From Undibacterium sp. YM2 (GTDB lineage: Bacteria; Pseudomonadota; Gammaproteobacteria; Burkholderiales; Burkholderiaceae_D), in assembly GCF_009937975.1 (NCBI RefSeq), contig NZ_AP018441.1:5828001-5892000 (forward strand): a stretch of DNA of 64,000 nucleotides, in the 5' to 3' direction. The notes under the pieces were generated by a model, which worked only from the letters and a program-made list of their open reading frames with translations, was not told where the DNA came from and searched no databases. Below are positions 27,397-35,729 of the stretch, in pieces (positions within the stretch are counted from its first letter, which is position 1; each line of letters opens with the position of its first letter). A program made the position numbers and the translations under genes.

Positions 27397-28176
27397 TCAA
27401 CTCAGCCAGTCTGGCTTGCGCTTTTCCAGGAAAGAACGCACGCCTTCACGCCCCTCTTCAGACGCGCGTATCTGCGCTATGCCTTCTACTGTTGCTGCTA
27501 TCAGTGCTGGCGTCACTTCACGGCTGGCAACGTCCTGTACCAGACGCTTGGCCTGCTTTACTGCATTCGGGCTATTGCTGCTCAGCGCCTTGACGATCTC
27601 GGCCACCTTGCCATCCAGTGCATCTGCCGTTACCACTTCATGCACAAATCCTGTGCGATGCGCCTCTGCCGCTGTGAAACGCTCGGCAGTGATGAAATAA
27701 CGGCGCGCCGCACTTTCACCCATGGCCTTGATGACATACGGCGAGATCGTCGCCGGTATCAGGCCCAGCTTGACTTCGCTGAGGCAAAAATTGGCTGTAT
27801 CCACACTAACCGCAATATCACAGGCAGCTACCAGGCCCATGCCGCCGGCATAGCAATCACCTTGCACCTTGGCAACTACCGGCTTGCTGCAGCTATAGAT
27901 AGTGCGCAGCATTTCCGCCAGTTGACCGGCATCCGCGAGGTTTTCCTCATGGGTGTAATCGGCCATCTTTTTCATCCAGTTCAGGTCTGCCCCAGCACAA
28001 AAAGCAGGACCATTCGCGGCCAGCACAATAGCACGAATGCTGTCATCCTTATCCAAATTGCGAAAAACCTCAGTAATTTCGGCTATGGTGGTTTCATTAA
28101 ATGCATTGCGAACATCGGGGCGGTTCAATGTGACTGTTGAAACAAAAGACTCATTTTTCAGGACTAGATTACTCAT
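27397..28176 (-). CDS. liuC: Methylglutaconyl-CoA hydratase
   Basis: A 259-residue crotonase-fold enzyme. Oxyanion-hole segments NGPAFCAGADLNWMKKM and GDCYAGGMGLVAACDIAVS and the signature LSEVKLGLIPATISPYV are clear, and HRTGFVHEVV fits the methylglutaconyl-CoA hydratase branch. In leucine catabolism it hydrates 3-methylglutaconyl-CoA to HMG-CoA, the substrate of LiuE (4402-5316). Position between liuB and liuD supports this over a general enoyl-CoA hydratase. A 3-kb insert with a protease and lipoprotein genes separates it from liuB. Confidence 0.88.
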   Translation of the reverse strand: MSNLVLKNESFVSTVTLNRPDVRNAFNETTIAEITEVFRNLDKDDSIRAIVLAANGPAFCAGADLNWMKKMADYTHEENLADAGQLAEMLRTIYSCSKPVVAKVQGDCYAGGMGLVAACDIAVSVDTANFCLSEVKLGLIPATISPYVIKAMGESAARRYFITAERFTAAEAHRTGFVHEVVTADALDGKVAEIVKALSSNSPNAVKQAKRLVQDVASREVTPALIAATVEGIAQIRASEEGREGVRSFLEKRKPDWLS

Positions 28177-28345
28177 ATTTTTTCATCTGAATTACTTCAG
28201 TTAGATTCATTACTTATTCAACAATCTCAAGATAAGTAGTTCCAGGCTTATACACCTCAATCACAAGAATCTGACAAAGTGATACGTCAAACATTGGCAC
28301 AGCCAACTGTCAAATTATCGCCAGCATGTCCTGCTACATATCCAA

Positions 28346-30006
28346 CTATTTTCTGCCGGGATCCTTATTTTCTTTGCCGGTATAGACCACTACACCATTT
28401 ACAGCATATAAATAGCAGCTCCGTTTGTAATAACTTTCACATGCTTGCAATATTCGCACATGGGGTTCATTTGAAGCTAAAGGATCTTTTGGATTCATAC
28501 CAGATGTGAAATATCCGCCCCCCGCGTCGGTCACGGCGAAAGCCCTTGGGAAGTTTTGCTGTAGAAACTCTTCGTAGAACTTACGTGCGCCAAATTTATC
28601 TAATTTACTGATGTCGCTAATATCTGCATAAGACGTTGGTGCTGGAGCGGGCACAGTAAAAGTATAAGTATTTATCCCCTTTGGATTCTGGAACACGACG
28701 TTGCCATCTACAGCATAAAGCGCACAAGCTTGCTTGGATTTTCTTTCGCATTGAATCAGCACACGCACATGTGGTTCTGCCGAATCAGGATTTTTAGCAT
28801 CAAAACCGGATGCCCAGAACCAATGCCCCTGTGGACCAATGGCAAAAGCGCGCGGAAATGCTTTGTTCAAGAATTCTTCATAACCTTTTCTTGCACCAAA
28901 CGCATCTAACTTTTTTACGTCACTGATATCGGCATATGAGCTTGGTGCAGGAACGGGCGTTCTCTTCAAATAGACAGGATTATTGGAATCGGTAATTTTT
29001 TTCTCTTGATATACAACGATGTCATCCACGGCATACAAAGTGCAATGTCTCTTATGAAATGTTTCGCATTCTGTGACTACTCTTACATGTGGGTCAGCCG
29101 TATCTTTAGGCGTCCGGCCATAGGTATGAAACCATCCGCCTCCGTCGGCAATCGCAAATGCGCGTGGCAAAGCTTTTCCGAGAAACTCTTCATATCCTTT
29201 TCTGGCTCCAAATTGATCGAGTTTCGCAGCATCTGATATGTCAGCAAATCCTGAAGCCGGTGGTATAGGAGTTCTTGCGGCAGATTGTACTTTGGCTTCC
29301 GGCTTGAAATTAGCGCCGCCAGCCATTGAATCTTGTGTAGTTTTATTCTTAAATTTATCCAGTGCAGCAGCACTGCGGGCTGGCAATTCACTTAATAAAT
29401 TTGCAGGTATAGCCAGATTCAGGTTTTGCCCTTTTAATATACCCGCAGAAGTGATGCCTATTAACTTGCCGTCCTCATCAAACAAGCCACCACCACTTGA
29501 GCCCGGTGAAATTGGTGCTGAAATTTGTATATACCAAAGATTTTGATTGTCGTCCTTGCGTAAAGCCGATATCAGCCCATCACTCAAAGTCCTATCCATA
29601 CCAACAGGATTACCTATCGTATAAATATGCTGACCCACTGTGAGTTTATTACTGTCACCAAGGGCAACCGCAGGCGATTTCATATTTCGTGCTGTAATCT
29701 GGCACAAGTCACGTTCGACGTCGATATATTGTAATTTTGCGTCTAATGTAAGGTTTTCCTGCTTGATACTTATTTTTTTTGCTTTTGCGATGACATGACA
29801 ATTCGTAATCAGGGTTTCTGGTTCGATAACAACCGCACTCCCTTGGGCGAATTCTACCCCAGCGCATCCTGACTAGTTACACGCCAAATACTAGCTGCGG
29901 TTTTAGCATAGAATTTATCTGGTGTAATCGACCAAGCTTGGTTAACAAAAAGGCTCAGCAAAAAAATGCCACCTGATAACCTTATAGCTGAAGGAAAATT
30001 GAACAT
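28346..30006 (-). pseudogene. Secreted trypsin-like serine protease with three C-terminal repeats, frameshifted
   Basis: From ATG 30006 a signal peptide (MFNFPSAIRLSGGIFLLSLF) and the start of a protease domain run to a TAG at 29854-29856. The next frame continues GVEFAQGSAVVI, the catalytic His in TNCHVIAKA, Asp in VERDLCQ and Ser in PGSSGGGLFDEDG, the full chymotrypsin-type triad. One added G in the run 29857-29860 gives a single 553-residue protein, so this may be a sequencing error. The C-terminal half is three tandem repeats (see 28370-29248). It is exported, probably periplasmic, and begins four bases after a lipoprotein gene. The target is unknown. Confidence 0.75.
28370..29248 (-). 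repeat. Three tandem about 85-residue repeats in the protease
   Basis: Each unit begins with ADISD-x-x-KLD-x-FGAR-K-x-YEEFL, continues with PRAFA and a Gly/aromatic stretch, then PHVR, a Cys-x7-Cys pair and YAV-(D/N)-x-x-V. Units lie at about 29248-28997, 28936-28679 and 28630-28370, joined by Pro-rich linkers (TPVPAPSS, VPAPAPTS). The two cysteines in each unit suggest one disulfide per repeat in an exported protein. I do not recognise the family. Confidence 0.75.
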
Positions 30007-30010
30007 ATGC

Positions 30011-30580
30011 TTACTTACCAGGCAACAAATCTACGAAGTCGTCCATGCTTGGCTTGTTGTCTTTTACTACAGCAACAATCCTCTTTGCGGCACTCAAGGG
30101 TTCACAGGTTTGGTTTTTAACTTGTCGCCTCAACAAACTTTGTTCGACTTGGGGATTATTTGGATTGCTGATGTCATATACAACAACAGAGCAACCTTGT
30201 TCATCAAGTTTTCCGTATAACTGATAAGTATGTCCTGATATGGGTACAAATGTCTCCAGAATTTGACAGGTCTTGTTATTTCCCGCGCCAACAAAACGAG
30301 TGGTAACCAAAGCCCCTGTTTTTAACGAAGTCGTCAAATTACTATTTGACCCCTGCCCTACAGCAACAAGTTTTGGATTAGTGCAATTGACGGCATCATC
30401 AAAAATACTAATCGAGTAAGCATGACTCTGCAAAGCGTCCGTTTTAATCTGTAATTTGGCCGTTGTCGGCCCGCTTGGCGCAACGTAAGTGGATGTCGTG
30501 GTGACGCATGCAGATACTGATATAAATGCAAACAAAAGAGAGCAAGTGCGCAAAAATGCAGCATTTTTTTGCATTATCAT
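30011..30580 (-). CDS. Putative lipoprotein, paralogue of 30717-31190
   Basis: A 189-residue protein with a signal peptide and lipobox (FISVSAC), then CVTTTSTYVAPSGPTTAKLQ. It shares with the gene upstream the order lipobox-CVTT-YVAP, a short strand-rich domain with a D-D-A-x-x-C motif (FDDAVNC versus YDDAETC), G-x-TY/IY-type later strands and a cysteine before the end. These suggest an old duplication. ATG 30580 is preferred because AAAGGA lies eight bases before it. It is followed after four bases by the secreted protease, so the two are probably made together. Function unknown. Confidence 0.7.
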   Translation of the reverse strand: MIMQKNAAFLRTCSLLFAFISVSACVTTTSTYVAPSGPTTAKLQIKTDALQSHAYSISIFDDAVNCTNPKLVAVGQGSNSNLTTSLKTGALVTTRFVGAGNNKTCQILETFVPISGHTYQLYGKLDEQGCSVVVYDISNPNNPQVEQSLLRRQVKNQTCEPLSAAKRIVAVVKDNKPSMDDFVDLLPGK

Positions 30581-30716
30581 GTAAATCATCCTTTAAATTC
30601 TTTAAAAACAGTCACTATATCTTGAAGAGTGGGCTATGTTCAATCCAGCTTATGGCAAATCCTGTCCGACATATTAAGTTTTTAGATTTGCCGCTCTTTC
30701 AATACTTGTTAGCTGT

Positions 30717-31190
30717 TTATTTCTTCAAAGGCGCGCACCTGGCACCATTCATAGTCCGGTTAATCAGTGGCACGGGAAGTACATTGTTCACGTCTGTCGC
30801 ATCGACTATGCGAGTAGTGCAAGCTCTGCGGCCGGTTAGCGTATCCAGAACGTAGATATGATCAGCAATCGGAAAAAAACTGAAATTGACTTTACATGAG
30901 CTGATGCCCATCAATTCATCATATCCAAATGTTGTCAACTTGCCCGCTGCCAGCTTGGTCGCCGTAATATTCGTTTTTCCAGCGTCATCGATAATTGTTT
31001 TTGCACCAGAACAAGTCTCCGCATCATCATAAATATACAATTTGATGCCCGTGCCTTTTGCCGTTGTAATCCTGACTGCAAGTTCAGCTACAGCTCCACT
31101 TTCCGGTGCGACATAAGGTGTGGTGACACAGGCGCTAAGAGCCAAAGCAAGACCACCCACCAACAACGAGGGAATATATGTTTTTTTCAT
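30717..31190 (-). CDS. Putative lipoprotein, paralogue of 30011-30580
   Basis: A 157-residue outer- or inner-membrane lipoprotein: basic start MKKTYIPSLLVGGLALALSAC with the lipobox cysteine at residue 21, followed by VTTPYVAPESGA. The mature part is short, probably a beta sandwich, with YDDAETCSGAK and four further cysteines (SSCKVNF, RACTTR, ARCAPL among them) that could form disulfides. It begins 15 bases after the liuB end on the same strand and opens the three-gene lipoprotein-lipoprotein-protease set. I recognise no family. Confidence 0.7.
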   Translation of the reverse strand: MKKTYIPSLLVGGLALALSACVTTPYVAPESGAVAELAVRITTAKGTGIKLYIYDDAETCSGAKTIIDDAGKTNITATKLAAGKLTTFGYDELMGISSCKVNFSFFPIADHIYVLDTLTGRRACTTRIVDATDVNNVLPVPLINRTMNGARCAPLKK

Positions 31191-31205
31191 TAATATTGCC
31201 CTGAC

Positions 31206-32828
31206 TTACATGCGGAACACACCAAACTTTACGTCCGGTATCGGTGCATTCAAGGCTGCCGACAAGCCCAGGCCCAACACCATGCGCGTATCTGCCGGAT
31301 CAATCACACCGTCATCCCACAGGCGTGCAGATGCATAGTAAGGATGGCCCTGGTGTTCGTACTGGTCCTTGATAGGTTGCTTGAAAGCCGCTTCTTCTTC
31401 GGCTGACCAGCTACCGCCCTTGCCTTCTATGCCATCACGTTTTACGGTCGCCAATACACTGGCAGCCTGTTCACCACCCATGACGCTGATACGGGCATTT
31501 GGCCACATCCACATGAAGCGCGGTGAATAGGCGCGGCCACACATGCCGTAGTTGCCGGCACCAAAACTGCCACCGATGATGACGGTGAACTTGGGTACAT
31601 TCGCCGTTGCCACTGCGGTCACCATCTTGGCACCATTGCGGGCGATGCCTTCGTTTTCATATTTGCGGCCTACCATGAAGCCGGTGATGTTTTGCAGGAA
31701 TACAAGAGGTATCTTGCGCTGGCAGCACAGTTCTATGAAGTGCGCGCCCTTCAAGGCGGATTCAGAAAACAGGATGCCGTTGTTGGCAATAATGCCGACT
31801 GGCATGCCGTGAATATGCGCAAAGCCGCAGACCAGGGTAGTGCCATAGCGCGCCTTGAATTCGTCAAAATGGCTGCCATCGACGATGCGGGCAATCACTT
31901 CACGCACATCAAAAGGCTTGCGTGTATCGACAGGTATCACGCCATACAATTCAGAAGCCGGGAACTTTGGTTCTTCGACTTCTTTCATGACCACGGTTTG
32001 TGGCTTCTGGCGATTCAGGTGCGAGACGATGGTACGCGCGAGTGACAGCGCATGCGTATCATTTTGTGCCAGATGATCAACCACACCAGACAGGCGGGTA
32101 TGCACGTCGCCACCACCGAGGTCTTCGGCACTGACGACTTCACCAGTGGCGGCTTTCACCAGCGGTGGGCCACCGAGGAAAATCGTGCCCTGATTCTTGA
32201 CGATAATCGACTCATCACTCATCGCTGGCACATAGGCACCACCGGCAGTACAGGAACCCATGACAACGGCGATTTGCGGTATGCCCTTGGCTGACATATT
32301 GGCCTGGTTGTAAAAGATGCGGCCAAAGTGATCACGGTCAGGAAAGACATCATCCTGGTTAGGCAAGTTCGCGCCGCCGCTATCGACGAGGTAAATGCAA
32401 GGCAGATTGTTTTGCTCGGCAATCTCTTGCGCACGCAAATGCTTCTTGACGGTCAGGGGATAATAAGTGCCACCTTTGACTGTCGCGTCATTACAGACAA
32501 TGATGCATTCCTGCCCGGCCACGCGACCTATGCCAGTGATGACACCGGCAGATGGAGCGGCATCGGCACCGCTCTTTTCTTTGTACATGTCGTAGGCAGC
32601 GAGTTGCGAAAACTCCAGGAAAGGCGTGCCTGCATCGAGCACCATTTGTACACGGTCACGCGGCAAGAGTTTGCCACGGGCCAGATGTTTCTTGCGCGCT
32701 TCATCGCCACCGCCAAGTGCAATTTTGGCGATCTTTTCTTTAAGGTCATCCACCACGGCTTGCATGGCCGCTGCATTGGCTTTGAATTCTTCAGAGCGGG
32801 GATTGAGTTTGGAATCTAAAGTTGTCAT
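31206..32828 (-). CDS. liuB: Methylcrotonyl-CoA carboxylase, carboxyltransferase subunit
   Basis: The 540-residue beta subunit that moves the carboxyl group from biotin on LiuD to 3-methylcrotonyl-CoA. Two crotonase-like carboxyltransferase halves are visible, with [51 protein letters not shown] and [20 protein letters not shown], all highly typical of this subunit. ATG 32828 is chosen; the frame extends to 32873 but the extra residues overlap the YchJ gene and lack similarity in style. It is well separated from its partner subunit gene (20285-22288) by the protease, hydratase and biotin genes. Confidence 0.95.
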   Translation of the reverse strand: MTTLDSKLNPRSEEFKANAAAMQAVVDDLKEKIAKIALGGGDEARKKHLARGKLLPRDRVQMVLDAGTPFLEFSQLAAYDMYKEKSGADAAPSAGVITGIGRVAGQECIIVCNDATVKGGTYYPLTVKKHLRAQEIAEQNNLPCIYLVDSGGANLPNQDDVFPDRDHFGRIFYNQANMSAKGIPQIAVVMGSCTAGGAYVPAMSDESIIVKNQGTIFLGGPPLVKAATGEVVSAEDLGGGDVHTRLSGVVDHLAQNDTHALSLARTIVSHLNRQKPQTVVMKEVEEPKFPASELYGVIPVDTRKPFDVREVIARIVDGSHFDEFKARYGTTLVCGFAHIHGMPVGIIANNGILFSESALKGAHFIELCCQRKIPLVFLQNITGFMVGRKYENEGIARNGAKMVTAVATANVPKFTVIIGGSFGAGNYGMCGRAYSPRFMWMWPNARISVMGGEQAASVLATVKRDGIEGKGGSWSAEEEAAFKQPIKDQYEHQGHPYYASARLWDDGVIDPADTRMVLGLGLSAALNAPIPDVKFGVFRM

Positions 32829-32836
32829 TATCTTTT

Positions 32837-33220
32837 TCACTTTTCTGGAAAACTGCCATCCACGTAAAACCACTTGCCTTCATACCGCACAAAACGGCTG
32901 AGTTCATGCAGCCTGTGCGCCTTGCCACCTATCTTGTAACGGGCAACAAATTCCACCGTCGCCGCATCACCATCAGCTTTGAATTTCTTTACTTCCAGCC
33001 CCAGCCATTTGGTTGGGTCATCATGCGTAATACGTTCTTTGGGACAGGTACGTTCATCCCAGGTTGCGCGCAGATAGGCCTCATCGTTCAGCGTATAGGC
33101 GGTGTAACGTGAACGCATCAGCGCTTCTGCCGTTGGTGCTACCGCTGCGCCACTGATGTACTGGCCACAGCACTGTTCAAGATTTTTATTCGAGCCACAG
33201 GGGCATGCTTTGCTGCTCAT
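32837..33220 (-). CDS. YchJ-family SEC-C motif protein
   Basis: A 127-residue protein of the YchJ/UPF0225 family. The N-terminal zinc-binding SEC-C motif reads [14 protein letters not shown] (about residues 6-19), followed by an NTF2-like domain: [26 protein letters not shown] and [19 protein letters not shown]. Its role is not known. ATG 33220 begins at the natural family start; the longer frame to 33364 runs into the rhodanese gene. It lies between liuB and the rhodanese gene with gaps of only eight and two bases, so it is part of the operon. Confidence 0.88.
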   Translation of the reverse strand: MSSKACPCGSNKNLEQCCGQYISGAAVAPTAEALMRSRYTAYTLNDEAYLRATWDERTCPKERITHDDPTKWLGLEVKKFKADGDAATVEFVARYKIGGKAHRLHELSRFVRYEGKWFYVDGSFPEK

Positions 33221-33222
33221 TA

Positions 33223-33618
33223 TTACTTCTTGCTTTCCTTGATGGTGACTGGTGCACCGGCGGCTTTCCAGGCAGTAAAACCACCGTCGATATGCGCGAC
33301 ATTTTCCAGGCCCATGTCTTGCACAGTCTTGGTAGTCAGTGCACTGCGCCAGCCAGCGGCACAAAACAAAATGAATTCTTTTTTCTCGCCGAAGACAGGT
33401 TTGAAATACGGTGAATCAGGATCAACCCAAAACTCTATCATGCCGCGCGGCGCATGATAGGCACCAGGGACGATGCCTTCACGCTCCAGCTCGCGGATAT
33501 CGCGGACATCAATGAACTGCACATTGGCATCCGATAACTTGGCTTGCGCTTCTGCCACGCTATAGGTTTTGATTTCGGCATTGGCTTCATCGACCAGTTG
33601 CTTGTAACCTTTTTTCAT
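33223..33618 (-). CDS. Rhodanese-like domain protein
   Basis: A 131-residue single rhodanese domain, a probable sulfurtransferase. The active-site loop is CAAGWRSA with the catalytic Cys86; FIDVRDIRELEREG and GAYHAPRGMIEF are the usual N-terminal motifs. It has no signal peptide, so it acts in the cytoplasm. It sits directly before the YchJ gene within the liu block and after an acyl-CoA dehydrogenase; no pathway link is evident. The sulfur donor and acceptor cannot be told from sequence. Confidence 0.88.
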   Translation of the reverse strand: MKKGYKQLVDEANAEIKTYSVAEAQAKLSDANVQFIDVRDIRELEREGIVPGAYHAPRGMIEFWVDPDSPYFKPVFGEKKEFILFCAAGWRSALTTKTVQDMGLENVAHIDGGFTAWKAAGAPVTIKESKK

Positions 33619-33645
33619 GTTGTCTCCGTTTTAAATACAAAGACC

Positions 33646-33677
33646 CCTCAACACAGAGGCACTGAGACACAGAGAAA
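33646..33677. repeat. ACAGAGG-rich intergenic repeat, copy 2
   Basis: CCTCAACACAGAGGCACTGAGACACAGAG-type sequence fills the gap between two genes. It is the reverse complement, in pattern, of the CTCTGTG string at 22373-22414. A nearby hairpin-forming pair (AGAGAAAATC...GATTTTCTCT) spans 33671-33706 and might work as a weak terminator. Confidence 0.5.
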
Positions 33678-33720
33678 ATCAGGAGAAAGATAAAGAGATT
33701 TTCTCTATGCCATTTAATTT

Positions 33721-34854
33721 TTAACCTGCTAACGCACGTCCGATCAAAATCTTTTGTATATCGGAAGTGCCTTCATAAATCTGGCAAACCCGCACATCGC
33801 GGTAAATGCGTTCTACCGGGAAGTCGCTGACGTAGCCGTAGCCGCCGTGGATTTGTATTGCATCCGAGCAGACTTTTTCTGCCATCTCTGAGGCAAACAG
33901 TTTTGCCATTGCCGCTTCTTTCAAGCAAGGCTTGCCTGCATCTTTCATGCTGGCGGCATGCCAGATCAATTGGCGGGCAGCTTCTATCTGGGTCGCCATG
34001 TCGGCCAGTTTGAATTGCACTGACTGGTGCTCGAAAATCGGCTTGCCAAAACTGGTCCTGTCCTTGGCATAGGCCAGTGCTGCTTCAAATGCAGCGCGCG
34101 CCATGCCTACTGATTGCGAGGCTATACCTATGCGGCCACCTTCAAGTCCAGACAGGGCGATCTTGTAGCCCATGCCTTCTTCACCGATCAGGTTTTCTGC
34201 CGGGATACGGCAATTTTCGAACAGGATTTGTGCCGTGTCGGATGAATGCTGACCCATTTTTTGTTCCAGGCTGGCGACGATATAGCCAGGCGTGCTGGTG
34301 GGCACCCAGAAGGCGCTGATGCCCTTCTTGCCTGCTTCTTTATCAGTAACTGCCATGACGATGGCCACATCAGCATATTTGCCGCTGGTGATGAATTGTT
34401 TGACGCCGTTGATAACGTAATGATCGCCATCGCGTTTTGCGGTCGTGCGCAGTTCAGAGGCATCGCTGCCTGCATGCGGTTCAGTCAGGCAAAAAGCACC
34501 GAGCATCTCTCCCTGTGCCAGCGGTGTCAGCCATTGTTTTTTTTGCGCATCATTGGCATACATCATGGCGATGCTGCAAACCGGGCAATTATTGACAGAT
34601 ACCACGGTGGAAGTACCGCCATCACCGGCAGCGATTTCTTCCAGCACCAGGGCCAGCGACAGATAATCCATGCCAGCGCCACCAAACTCTTCTGGCACGG
34701 CTACACCGTAGGCACCCATTTGCGCCAGTTCCTTTAATTCTTCCGCGGGGAAATGATGCTCCTTGTCCCAACGGGCGGCGTTTGGCACCAGACGGTCCTG
34801 GGCAAAGGCGCGTATGGCGTCGCGTATCATTTCGTGTTCTGGTGTGAGTAGCAT
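33721..34854 (-). CDS. Acyl-CoA dehydrogenase (short or branched chain)
   Basis: A 377-residue FAD enzyme for alpha,beta-desaturation of an acyl-CoA. Signatures: GAFCLTEPHAGSDASELRT (FAD/substrate), FEHQSVQFKLADM, the QIHGGYGY motif and the catalytic base Glu in YEGTSDIQKILIGRAL near the C-terminus. That Glu position marks a short/medium-chain type and sets it apart from the isovaleryl-CoA dehydrogenase at 39732, whose base is elsewhere. It may act on butyryl- or 2-methyl-branched CoA esters. ATG 34854 is the family start; the frame upstream to 34941 is non-homologous in style. Confidence 0.88.
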   Translation of the reverse strand: MLLTPEHEMIRDAIRAFAQDRLVPNAARWDKEHHFPAEELKELAQMGAYGVAVPEEFGGAGMDYLSLALVLEEIAAGDGGTSTVVSVNNCPVCSIAMMYANDAQKKQWLTPLAQGEMLGAFCLTEPHAGSDASELRTTAKRDGDHYVINGVKQFITSGKYADVAIVMAVTDKEAGKKGISAFWVPTSTPGYIVASLEQKMGQHSSDTAQILFENCRIPAENLIGEEGMGYKIALSGLEGGRIGIASQSVGMARAAFEAALAYAKDRTSFGKPIFEHQSVQFKLADMATQIEAARQLIWHAASMKDAGKPCLKEAAMAKLFASEMAEKVCSDAIQIHGGYGYVSDFPVERIYRDVRVCQIYEGTSDIQKILIGRALAG

Positions 34855-34897
34855 GATGGTTCTGTTTTCTATTTGTGATTGCTGTACTTGTGAAGAT

Positions 34898-35566
34898 TTA
34901 CCAGCCGTGTTCTGCGCCTGTATATTGCAAATATTTGCCATTGTCAGCTGGCTTCAAGGCAGCCAGGGTCTGGCGTATGCCAGCCACGCTGACATCGACG
35001 GTGATTTCTGCTGCATCACCACCCATGTCGGTTTTTACCCAGCCCGGGTCCATCGCAACACAGATGGCTTTGCTGGTACTCAGCGAAACGTCTTTCAATA
35101 CTGAATTCAATGCCGTCTTGCTGGCGCGGTATAACCAGCCCGCCGGATTGCTGCGCTCACCTATCGATGCCATGCTGGATGAAATCACAGCCAGCTTGCC
35201 GCTGGCGTTTTCTACCAGCGGCAGCACAATGGGTAATATCCTCATCGCCGACAACAAGTTGGTATGCATGACGGTATCAAACTGTTGCTGGTCCGGTGCT
35301 GTCAGGCCTTCGGTTCTGGGGCCGAACACGCCAGCATTGAGGATAGCCACATCAATCTTTTCATCATCAAGACGCCAGCCCAGACCAGCACAGTCATTCA
35401 GGTTGGTGACGTCTAGCGGCAACGCTTCACAAGCTGCTGATTGCAAAGCTGCCAGATCTTCTTCCTTGCGTGCAGTGGCGATGACGCGCCAGCCTGCAAC
35501 TTTGTATTGCATGGCCAGTTCGTGGCCTATACCGCGTGATGCACCGATGATTAAAGCGACTGGCAT
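34898..35566 (-). CDS. Short-chain dehydrogenase/reductase
   Basis: A 222-residue Rossmann-fold oxidoreductase. The NAD(P) loop is GASRGIG (residues 8-14), the NAG motif appears as ILNAGVFG, and the catalytic Tyr-x3-Lys is YRASK. The arginine in IATARKEED suggests NADP preference. The sequence resembles C-factor-like SDRs with a short C-terminal arm (WVKTDMGG). It lies in the liu block between a thiolase and an acyl-CoA dehydrogenase; the substrate is unknown, and a link to acyl-CoA metabolism is only suggested by position. Confidence 0.85.
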   Translation of the reverse strand: MPVALIIGASRGIGHELAMQYKVAGWRVIATARKEEDLAALQSAACEALPLDVTNLNDCAGLGWRLDDEKIDVAILNAGVFGPRTEGLTAPDQQQFDTVMHTNLLSAMRILPIVLPLVENASGKLAVISSSMASIGERSNPAGWLYRASKTALNSVLKDVSLSTSKAICVAMDPGWVKTDMGGDAAEITVDVSVAGIRQTLAALKPADNGKYLQYTGAEHGW

Positions 35567-35599
35567 GGTTTTCCTTCGATTTGCAAAATTGTGACCACT

Positions 35600-35729
35600 G
35601 GTATTCTATAAGGTCGAGTAAGCGTAGCGAGCAGCGCAATATTGAGTTAAGAAGCGCAGTCGTACTTTAGTACGACGAGCATCGCAGGCTCAAGAGTGCG
35701 CTGCGCAGTAGCTTAATCGGCCTTATACC
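35600..35729. repeat. 130-bp imperfect palindromic element
   Basis: About 60-base arms pair imperfectly: GGTAT..TAAGGTCGAGTAAGC on the left matches the complement of GCTTAATCGGCCTTATACC on the right, and GCAGCGCA and TTGAG words also pair. The centre is a perfect GTCGTACT-TT-AGTACGAC (35659-35676). The right end starts exactly at the thiolase stop codon. It could be a MITE- or REP-like mobile repeat or a long transcript-end structure. A genome search for other copies would decide. Confidence 0.6.
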
